NCBI GenBank assembly: GCA_964398915.1
Contig: CAYNOR010000002.1
Location: 1-64,000, forward strand
DNA from: Tichowtungia sp964398915
Lineage (GTDB): Bacteria; Verrucomicrobiota; Kiritimatiellia; Kiritimatiellales; Tichowtungiaceae
Direction: 5' to 3'
Length of the DNA stretch: 64,000 bases
The notes beneath the pieces were generated by a model that was given only the letters and a program-made list of their open reading frames with translations, searched no databases and was not told the origin of the DNA. Made by a program: the position numbers and the translations under genes. Within the stretch, counting starts at the first letter, position 1, and each line of letters begins with the position of its first letter. Shown here piece by piece: positions 1 to 8,600 of the stretch.

Positions 1-134
1 GCGGCTGGTTTTCGTCATGCTATATTACGGTTTCTCAATCGTGAAACGCTCTAGACTGGTTGATAGCTGTTTTCCCTTTTGCTTTTTCCGGATGAGATAG
101 TACATTCTGAGTCGTTCACTTTGAGGACAGAACC

Positions 135-425
135 ATGAATAAGACAGAGGCACTTCGCATTTTAAAGCAGTTCCAGAAAGAGTTCGGCCTTCGGTACGGG
201 ATTCTCTCTCTGGGTATCTTTGGTTCGCTGGCCAGAGATGCTTCATCTGAGGCGAGTGATGTGGATGTGGTTGTGCGTCTGAAAGAGCCCAATCTTTTCA
301 CCTTGTCCAGAATCCGAATAGAGCTGGAGGAGCGATTAAACCGGCATGTGGATATTGTCAGCTACCGTGAGCGAATGAATCCATTCTTAAAAGAACGCAT
401 ACAGCAAGAGGTCTGTTATGTCTGA
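135..425 (+). CDS. MNT-type nucleotidyltransferase (antitoxin-like)
   Basis: A 96-residue minimal nucleotidyltransferase. The pol-beta-type signature is visible: GSLAR at residues 30-34, then DVD at 42-44, which supply the metal-binding acidic pair. In HEPN/MNT modules this protein AMPylates and neutralises the HEPN RNase toxin encoded next to it. The start follows a GAGGA ribosome-binding site at about 122-126. The ATG of the neighbouring HEPN reading frame overlaps this stop by 8 nt, the usual arrangement of the pair, but that partner is cut short. The gene is therefore probably an orphan antitoxin left from a decayed module. Confidence 0.85.
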   Translation: MNKTEALRILKQFQKEFGLRYGILSLGIFGSLARDASSEASDVDVVVRLKEPNLFTLSRIRIELEERLNRHVDIVSYRERMNPFLKERIQQEVCYV

Positions 426-519
426 CCCTCAACTGGTCATCGAAATTCCCGTTTTGGAACAGATGCTTGCAGACGTTCGTTCTGCGGGAAAAAAAATGAG
501 CAGCCGCGCCATTTTGTAG
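418..519 (+). pseudogene. Truncated HEPN toxin remnant
   Basis: The frame opens at the ATG overlapping the MNT stop with MSDPQLVIEI, the characteristic start of HEPN/DUF86 partner proteins. After about ten residues the sequence stops resembling the family, and it ends after 33 codons where a hairpin repeat begins. The conserved catalytic Rx4-6H motif and nearly all of the normal ~110-140 residues are missing. I read this as a HEPN toxin gene cut by deletion or repeat invasion. Identification rests only on a short N-terminal match and the position. Confidence 0.55.
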
Positions 520-547
520 TGCGGCGGCAAGTGCAACGCGACGCCGC
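519..547. repeat. GCGGCG...GCCGC hairpin repeat, copy 1
   Basis: An imperfect hairpin (GCGGCG ... GCCGC arms) that recurs with few changes at about 20684-20715, next to queF. It follows directly on the truncated HEPN frame. Apart from this repeat, nothing coding is evident between 520 and 735. At 668-689 lies a 22-bp sequence that recurs at 2248-2269. Confidence 0.5.
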
Positions 548-735
548 TTTTAAGTCTCTCTCCGTGCATTGGGACTCCTTCTGGTGGAACGCGACCACCG
601 GGCGCGTTTTGAGTGAGAAGCGTGCCTGGTGATCACGCTCCACCAAAGAAATCTGCGGCAATGCCGCCTCGACTTTCAGACCCTTGACCCATAAAATTTC
701 GACTCATAAAAAAGAACTCAGAAGCGGAAACCGTC

Positions 736-1215
736 ATGAAACCGAAAGTGTATATCGAGACCAGTGTGATCAGCTACCTGACTGCCAGAGCAAGCCGGGA
801 TGTCGTTGTTGCGGGCCATCAGCAGGCCACGCAGGAATTTTGGAGACATTTGGGAGTTCGCTTTGCGCCGTTTGTTTCCGCTTTGGTGATTAAAGAAGCA
901 GCGCAAGGTGATTTGTCTTTGGCTGCTAAGCGGTTGTTTGCCATACAGGAATTTCAAATTATTAAAAACAGCGATGCTGCCGAAGCACTTGCGCGGGAAA
1001 TCATACAGCGAAGAGGTATCCCCGAGTCATATCCGGAAGATGCCCTGCATATTGCACTGGCGGCTATGGACGGGATGGATTTTCTGGTTACTTGGAATTT
1101 TTCACACATCAACAATGCATTTACCCGAATGTTGATCCGGCAGATTGTTGAAAATGCAGGGTATGTCTGCCCTGAACTGGTATCGCCGGAAGAGTTGCTT
1201 GGAGAAAAAGAATGA
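736..1215 (+). CDS. PIN-domain RNase toxin (VapC-like)
   Basis: A 159-residue PIN-domain protein. Acidic residues expected for the metal-dependent RNase centre are visible: E8 in YIETS, E54, D102 in PEDALHIA and D115 near MDFLVTWN. The family cleaves RNA, usually tRNA or mRNA, and is held inactive by a cognate antitoxin. The downstream gene overlaps by ATGA and is the likely antitoxin, so here the toxin gene comes first, opposite to the classical vapBC order. No clear Shine-Dalgarno sequence precedes the ATG. It belongs to a run of toxin-antitoxin modules from 135 to 2021. Confidence 0.85.
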   Translation: MKPKVYIETSVISYLTARASRDVVVAGHQQATQEFWRHLGVRFAPFVSALVIKEAAQGDLSLAAKRLFAIQEFQIIKNSDAAEALAREIIQRRGIPESYPEDALHIALAAMDGMDFLVTWNFSHINNAFTRMLIRQIVENAGYVCPELVSPEELLGEKE

Positions 1216-1430
1216 AAGATCCAATTGTAGAAGAAATCCGCAAATGCCGCATGGAACACACACAGAGGTTTGGTGGGGATTTACATCGCATTTGCGAAGA
1301 CCTTCGTAAGGAAGAAGAAAAATACCCGGATCGGCTGGTTCACTTTGGTCCGAAAATGCTGTCCGACCGAAAACGTATGTGCGTCGCGGAAGAGCCGGGG
1401 GAGGAATATAAAACGAAGCCAAATCCATAG
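1212..1430 (+). CDS. Putative antitoxin of the PIN toxin
   Basis: A 72-residue protein beginning MKDPIVEEIRKCRMEH, a start common to small proteins encoded directly after PIN-domain genes of this subtype. It overlaps the PIN gene by 4 nt (ATGA), so translation is probably coupled. It is rich in charged residues, and I can see no classical DNA-binding fold. The assignment as antitoxin comes from position and the family N-terminus. A solitary YefM-like or unknown antitoxin fold remains possible. Confidence 0.7.
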   Translation: MKDPIVEEIRKCRMEHTQRFGGDLHRICEDLRKEEEKYPDRLVHFGPKMLSDRKRMCVAEEPGEEYKTKPNP

Positions 1431-1495
1431 AATTTCGGCAAAATCATGGATGGTAAAGTTATTTTTAAAGAGTAGAGTTCTCTTTGAATAAAATC

Positions 1496-1795
1496 ATGAG
1501 TGCTTTTAGGTACAATTTTGAATGGGATCCTGCAAAGGCTTCATCGAATCGCGATAAGCATGGTATTTCGTTTGATGAGGCGGCGACAGTCTTCCGTGAC
1601 GCCCGTATGATTTCCATTTTTGACAGGCATCACAGTCAAGCGGAAGATCGCTGGATATCGCTTGGCCTCTCTGAACTTGTCAGGCCGCTGGTCGTATGTC
1701 ATACCTTTCGGGAGATTGATGAGGAAACTTCAGTAATACGTATTTTTTCGGCGAGGAAAGCAACCAAAACTGAGGTGCGGCAATATGAAGAATGA
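1496..1795 (+). CDS. brnT: BrnT-family toxin
   Basis: About 99 residues from the ATG at 1496. An in-frame TTG at 1484 is less likely. The BrnT signature is clear: FEWDPAKASSNRDKHGISFDEAATVF near the N-terminus in two conserved blocks, and a late IRIFSARKAT segment. BrnT is a ribonuclease of the RelE-like fold that arrests translation. The antitoxin gene brnA follows with an 11-nt overlap, and BrnA typically represses the shared promoter. The spacer upstream (1431-1490) contains a degenerate relative of the repeat also seen at 29591-29621. Confidence 0.9.
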   Translation: MSAFRYNFEWDPAKASSNRDKHGISFDEAATVFRDARMISIFDRHHSQAEDRWISLGLSELVRPLVVCHTFREIDEETSVIRIFSARKATKTEVRQYEE

Positions 1796-2021
1796 ATATG
1801 ATTTTTCGGGAGGAGAACGCGGCCGGTTTTTTAAGCCGGATGCGGAAATTAATCTGCCTGTTTATTTGAACGCCGATGTGTTTGCTTTTGTGCAGAATAT
1901 CGCGAAGAAGAAAAACAGTGATGTCTCGGTGGTCGTCAACCAGTTGATTCATTCGGACATGCAAATTGCTGAATGCGTCGCAGAAAAACCGGCGGAATAT
2001 AAGTCGAAGCCGGAGGAGTGA
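1785..2021 (+). CDS. brnA: BrnA-family antitoxin
   Basis: A 78-residue protein overlapping brnT by 11 nt. It carries FFKPDAEINLPVYLNADV followed by a helix ending in VVVNQLIHSDMQ, the ribbon-helix-helix arrangement of BrnA/CopG-type antitoxins. It should bind and inactivate BrnT and autorepress the operon. Its C-terminal tail (about 12 residues, KPAEYKSKPEE) resembles the tail of the 1212-1430 protein (GEEYKTKPNP), which may be chance or shared ancestry of the gene ends. Confidence 0.85.
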   Translation: MKNEYDFSGGERGRFFKPDAEINLPVYLNADVFAFVQNIAKKKNSDVSVVVNQLIHSDMQIAECVAEKPAEYKSKPEE

Positions 2022-2091
2022 GTGAAGATTTAGGTGCAGAATGATGAAAAAAGCGTTCTAACCCTTTGGCCGCCGTCCCAACTTCATGTTA

Positions 2092-2173
2092 ATCAGAATG
2101 ATTGAGGACAAAATAATTTTTACAACCCCATGCAGGTGTATTGGTTAATAATCCTGTCCATAATTATTCTGAT
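2092..2173. mobile_element. MITE-like element, copy A (82 bp)
   Basis: An inverted-repeat element with one end reading ATCAGAATGATTGAGGAC and the other ending TCCATAATTATTCTGAT. The same arms bound 26573-26658 and 32501-32585. It has no coding capacity. It makes up most of the gene-free stretch between brnA and the XRE gene (2022-2305). The nature of a MITE is inferred from structure and copy number. Confidence 0.75.
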
Positions 2174-2305
2174 CTCTTTTCTTAGGTCGATCCGTGCGGG
2201 ATTGTCGGTCGGATGGATTTTATAAACAGTCTGGGTAGCACAGACATCTCGACTTTCAGACTTTTGACCATGGACGTTTTGTCAGCTGAAAACCGGCTCT
2301 TTCGG

Positions 2306-2509
2306 TCAGAAATCGAACAGGTCTTTCAGCGGGACACTGAGGGCTTTGGCGATGCGGGCGCAACCTTCGATGGAAGGGGAATGGACACCGCGCTCAACAA
2401 AACTGATGAATTCGACGGAGTAATCCGCCTTTTCTGCCAGCTTTTCCTGCGTGAACCCTTTGGCTTTTCGCAGTTCAGTAATCCGTTGACCTAAACGTTT
2501 TTTAATCAC
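2306..2509 (-). CDS. XRE-family HTH transcriptional regulator
   Basis: A 67-residue protein that is essentially one Cro/CI-type helix-turn-helix domain (RITELRKAKGFTQEKLAEKA ... ISFVERGVHSPSIE). The start is a GTG at 2509. Upstream in this frame a TGA follows within seven codons, so no longer start exists. The GTG lies at the edge of a 15-bp inverted repeat repeated 37 bp upstream, so autorepression is very likely. It is transcribed divergently from the giant secreted protein and may control that gene too. Such small regulators also occur in restriction-modification and toxin-antitoxin loci. Confidence 0.85.
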   Translation of the reverse strand: MIKKRLGQRITELRKAKGFTQEKLAEKADYSVEFISFVERGVHSPSIEGCARIAKALSVPLKDLFDF

Positions 2510-2595
2510 GCAGTCATACTGCGTTTTTCACTCATATTTTATCCACGTAGCCATACTACGTTTTTGCGACTTTTAAATGTGGGCGATTTACTACG
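2509..2595. promoter_or_regulatory. Operator-like inverted repeats between XRE gene and giant gene
   Basis: Two 15-bp inverted repeats, CGCAGTCATACTGCG (2509-2523) and CGTAGCCATACTACG (2546-2560), share the arms CGYAG and CTRCG around a CATA core. A half-site ACTACG occurs at about 2590-2595. Spacing is 37 and about 35 bp. The first site touches the GTG start of the XRE gene. Cooperative binding by the XRE protein is inferred. Confidence 0.7.
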
Positions 2596-2674
2596 CATTT
2601 TTATTTGGATTAGCAAAGAGATTATGGTAATTGGAAGTGGTGCGGAGTAAGACGGACAATAAGGCGAGGTTTCT

Positions 2675-5600
2675 GTGAAAGGGTCTCTTATAAAAAGCGG
2701 GAAAGTTAGTTTGGCGCTATTTGCATTTCTACTATTAACCGGAGGTCAGATTCTAGCGGTACAACCCGACCTGCAGCCGCAAAGCGTCAGCTTGAGTTCG
2801 AGTTCGGTAGTTGCGGGNNNNNNNNNNNNNNNNNNNNNNNNNNNNNNNNNNNNNNNNNNNNNNNNNNNNNNNNNNNNNNNNNNNNNNNNNNNNNNNNNNN
2901 NNNNNNNNNNNNNNNNNGAGTGAAAGCAACTATCAAAACGATTACGCCCGCTCACCGGCGCTCACGGTCAACGTAGTGGCGGCGAAACCCGACCTGCAGC
3001 CGCAAAGCGTCAGCTTGAGTTCGAGTTCGGTAGTTGCGGGCGGAGCCGTGACTGTAACCTTTAATATGAACAACCTCGGAAGCGGCAGCGCTATCGCCAC
3101 TACGACGCGGTTACGGTTGAACCAGTCTTCAAGTGGAACCACCTTGAGCGATATATCGCTGGGCGATGTCAGTACCCCGGCGATTGCGGCATATGGAGTG
3201 GCGTCTGGTCTTAATAAATCCGTTACCATACCTCCGGGCACAGCGGCAGGGACTTACTACATCTGGGCTGTGGCGGATAACGGTGGTGTGTTGAGTGAAA
3301 GCAACTATCAAAACGATTACGCCCGCTCACCGGCGCTCACGGTCAACATATCTAGCACATTCTTTCTCTCTTTCCCAATTTCTGGTTTGTCGTATGATGT
3401 CGCTAACATATCTTCGGTGTTTGATCATGCAATGACTGGTGCCAACCAACCAGGGACAAGCGTGATGGCTTTTACAGGTGAGCAAGGCACAATTAAAGAC
3501 CCCGCTTGGCACACAGATAATGGGTATGGGCTTTTGTATGGATATACAAAAGATGGTGGTAGTTTTGTCATCAACGGACATTATACCGGTGGTGGTGGGG
3601 TAAGACTCGACTATGAGGGGCACACGGGATACGACTTTCCGTACTCCCATTCGAATGAGGTAGTTGCAGCAGCAGGAGGAACTCTTCATAAAGTTACTAA
3701 CGCCTACAACACGATTTATATCGATCATCAGAATGGGTATTTCACCTACTACTTACATATGTATCCTGCCGATACATCTGGTTTAGTAGATGGTCAAACC
3801 GTCACGAGAGGACAGCATCTTGGATATTGCGGAAGTCAGGGTGCAAAAGGAGAACATCTTCACTTCACAGTTATGAATGGTGTTGATCGTGTCGATCCAT
3901 ACGGCTGGAGCGGTTCTGGCGAGGATCCTTATTACACTCACTTTGGCGTGCGTAACGAATTTCTATGGAGTGCAAGCGGGAATCCAGCACCCTCAATCAG
4001 CAGCGTGAGTCCGAATCCGATCACGTATGACGCAGCAAACGGTTACCAGACGCTAATCATTAACGGAGCCAACTTCGTGAACAAGCCGACGGTGACACTG
4101 ACGTGGACGGTGGCACCACTGCCGCCAGCGGGCGGCTACATTGTGCCCGCCGCACAAGTGACCTTCATCAGTAGCAGCCAGTTGAGCATCTCGATCAAAC
4201 TTGGAAAGGCTGTGGACAATTGGACGGTCAAAGTGACCAATCCCGACAATAAGTTCTCAAGTGCGGTGGGCTTTCAGGTAGTGAGCCCAGTTCCAAGTAC
4301 GCCAACGAATCCGAACCCAGCGAACGGGGCGGTTTTGGGGGTTCAGCCGACAGTTTTCGATTGGGCTGATACCAGCGGAGCATCGAAATATGATGTTTAC
4401 TTGAAAGTCGGAAGCGGAGCGTCTGCTAAGGTCGGTACTGATCTTCCCTCAAGCCAGTGGTCGCCGATCCAGAGTTATGCTGGATCATCATTTTCTTGGT
4501 ACGTAGTGGCGAAAAACGGATCCAACAGCACGACAGGGCCCTCATGGAGTTACACTGTTAATACTGCTCAAACTCAATTTCAAGTTGGAAGTCGCGTAAT
4601 GGCCGTGGGAAATGTTCTTGTCAGAAACGCACCGCCAGATTTGAGTCGGAAATCTGGAAGTGATAAAAACTATGATCAATGCGACGGCGTACATGGCACA
4701 ATAGTTAGTGAGCCAATGACCGGAACGACACCGGATACCGGGCATTACGATACGTGGCGACAAATAGACTGGGATTCAGGAATTGATGGATGGTGTGCAT
4801 CATCCGTGCTTACTAACGCACCCTTGTCAGGTGATATCTCTCAGCCTAATCTCTCAAGTAGTTTCTACACGAGTGCAAACATATTCTGGCAGGCTGGACA
4901 GGCTCCAGTTGCGTCGGCTCCACCGAACTGTCAACTTGGTAGTGCCCTCGGTAATTGCACTTGGTATGCACACGGGCGTTTGCGCGAATTAGGATACGAC
5001 ACAACACAGCTGAGCTTGCTCAATACCAATGCTTGTAAATGGAACGCACAAGCAACAACCGGCGGCATACTTGTTGACAGTATTCCTACAGTTGGATCGA
5101 TTGCGCAGATAAGTAGCGGGGCAGGACATGTCGCTGTCGTTGAGAGTGTGAATGCCGATGAAACCGTCACGCTTACCGAGTCAGCGTTTATCAGCAATAC
5201 CCCGTTACCGAACGCTCCTTGGAATTTTTTGTGGCGGCATCGCACTGTGTCAAAGACCGGCTGGAATTTCATTCATATTTCAAAAAGTGGGATACCATCC
5301 CTTTCTGTATCCCCAGCTACCCAGCCCGTATCTGCAAGTTCTGGGAGTACATCGTTCAGCATAGCGAATGTCGGCGGCGGGGTCATGAGCTATTCAGCGA
5401 GTGCTCCCAACGTTGCTTGGCTCCACATAACATCAGGACAAAGTGGCGGGAATAGCGGGACAATCTCGGTTTCGTATGACGCAAACGCCGGAGCACAAAG
5501 GTCAGGAACAATCGTTGTAACATCCGGCGGGACGGCAGGAACATCGAAGACGCTCACCGTGTCGCAACTTGCTGGCACTGGTCTAGGGGAACCAGCATCA

Positions 5601-8600
5601 TTAGGCGTTGTTTTTGATAAAACCTATAATTTTGATGATGGGAATCATTTTAATAATCGTCCTAAACCCATTGATTCAATTGTTATTCACACTACGGAAG
5701 GTCCATCCGCAGCGAGTGGAATAAAGACCCTATTTGATCGGAATCTCAGCGCACATTATGTGATAGATATTAACGGGGATATCTACCAGCTTGTCGATTT
5801 ATCCAAGCGCGCCTGGCATGCGACGTATTACAATGATAATTCAATCGGTATTGAGATGGCCGGATTCGCCAGCAGTGCTACAACGTGGAACACTCAAAAC
5901 ATGGCGGCTCTGGCAAATTTGGTGGCCTATCTTTCCGCGAAATATAATATAAAAATAATACATCCATCTGGAGACGCTTGTTCATATCCGGACACGTGGT
6001 TTACCGAAACCGGTCTGGTTGGGCATTCGCAGGTTCAGCCCAGCCCAGCCTATCCGAAGACGGTTAACGGAGATCTTTACGCAGACAAGTATGACCCAGG
6101 GGTCAATTTCCCGTGGACGACATTTGTTGCAGCTGTTCAGTCTAAGAGTTCATCGGATGCAACCCCGCCTTCTATTAGCTCATTTTCAGTTACGCCATCT
6201 TTGGCAACGGCGGGCGATAATATAAACATTGGCTATACAACATCTGATTCTGGTGGCGCTGGATTAAAACAAGTGGTTTTGCGCCGCACATCGGGCGATG
6301 GCTCAAAGAATGACCTTGGATGGCATGATATACAGACAGCTACGATTGCGGGTAATGGTCCGATAAGCGGAAGCTTTACAGATGTGCCTATCGACCTTGG
6401 AACGTATCGGTATGGTATAGCCGTATTTGACAAAGTAAATAATAGCGTGGATGAGCGACAAGCGGGAAAAGGCCCTCTTAGCGCAGAGGTTCGTGCTGCT
6501 GGAAAGGCAATCTCTGTAAATGGCAATTTGGTAATGGGTAGCGTGCAGGTTGGTGTAACTGCATATAAGATGCTGACGCTTTCCAATTTGGGAGCCTTGC
6601 CCGTATTTGTAAGCAGTATTGATTATTCATCGGGTTCTGGCCTTAGCGGATCATTTAGCGGAAGTCTTCCCGCTGGGGCTTCGACTAATGTGCCTGTCAC
6701 ATTTGCACCAACTGCGACGGCAGATTACAGCGGTACTGTGACCGTCCATTCGGATGCTGGAACAGGCACTAATGCCGTCGTTGCCTCAGGGTCTGGCGTT
6801 TCCTGTTCCACTCCGACCAGAGTTATAAATCTTAGCGGTGATTTATCCTTTGGAACTGTGCCCTCTGGAACAACAGTACAAAGAACGCTGACTATTTCTA
6901 ACACCGGAAATACTTCTCTGTTAATTAATGGCATCGAATATCCGATGGGATTCAGTGGATTCTTTAGCGGAAGTATCGCCGCCGGTGCGTCAACCAACGT
7001 AACCGTGACATTTGCTCCGACAGCAGGAACGTCTTACAATGGCCCTGTGGTGATCAATAGTGATATGACAAGCGGCGCTAACACGATCAATGCCTTTGGT
7101 TCAGGAATAGTACCTCCGACGAATCAATATTATATGCTGACGGTCATAAGCGGTAGCAGTGGCAATTCGTATACAAACGGACAACAAATAACGATTGTGG
7201 CAAATGCTTTGGCCGGGAGAACCTTTGACCGGTGGACTGGATCGATTCAATACGTGGCGAACATCACCTCCGCAACGACCACCGTAACGATGCCTGCACA
7301 GGCCATTACTGTGACGGCGACGTATAAAACTATCTATTACGCTCTGACTGTGATCGGCGGAGCCGGCAGCGGCGCCTGCACCAACGGCCAGAAGGTGACA
7401 ATTACCGCGACGGTTCCTGTCGGCTGTAAATTCGACCATTGGAACGATGACAACACGAATGCTTCACGGATTATCACCATGCCAGCCAGTCCGGTTGTTT
7501 ACACCGCCAGCTTCAAAGACATTCAAAACCCGGTCTTAAAGCTCAGCTCTCCGCTGACCGGAGTGCGCCTAACCAGCCCTGCCGTAACCGTGACCGGTAA
7601 GGCAACCGACAACAGCGGTGCGGCAGATGTTTTAATTCAACTCAATGGCAGCAGTTGGACGACCAATAATGCACTGCTGCGCACGACCAACTGGATCGCC
7701 AGCCTGACTCTGCAGCCAGGCAGTAACTCGGTAAAAGTCTGCGCCCGTGATACCATGGGGAACAGTTCGGCGACCAACACACTGAATTTAACTTATGTTG
7801 TTTGTGGCACACTGACCATCCAGACGAATGGAGTAGGGACAGTAACCCGTTCTCCGACCGGTACGCCTGAAGTCAATAAGACCTACACACTGACTGCCGC
7901 TGCAGGAACCGGCTCTGTTTTCTCGAACTGGACGGGGGCGGTGAATAATCCGACAAATAAAGTGACCACTTTCACTATGACTTCGAACATGACAATCAGA
8001 GCGAATTTCACGGATACCGCGAAGCCGACGGTGGCGATCAGCTCTCCGACGGCTGGGCAGCGGGTTGTGACCAACGGTCTGGTTGTGGCCAAAGGCACAG
8101 CGCTGGATAACAAGGGCGTGACGGCGGTCTGGGTGCAGTTGAACTCCAACGGCTGGATGCAGGCGGTTGGCACCAACAGCTGGACGGCGGCGCTGGACGT
8201 GGTGCCCGGCCCGAATACGATCCGTGCGTACAGCGAGGATGCGATGGGTAACCACTCCTTGACCTCTGCGCCAGTGAGTTTCAGCTATGTGGTGGCCGGT
8301 CATCTAATCCTTGGGACCAACGGACTGGGTACAATCACCCGTTCACCGGCGAGTGCGCCGGAAGTGGGGGTGACCTATACGCTGACGGCAGCGCCCGCGG
8401 CGGGCTACGGGTTTACGAACTGGACCGGGGACGCGGTGAACAATCCGACCAATAAGGTCGTGACCTTTATCATGACCTCGAACAAGACAGTGACAGCGAA
8501 CTTCATGGATATCGCGAAGCCGACGGTGGCGATCAGCTCTCCGACGGCTGGGCAGCGGGTTGTGACCAACGGTCTGGTTGTGGCCAAAGGCACAGCGCTG

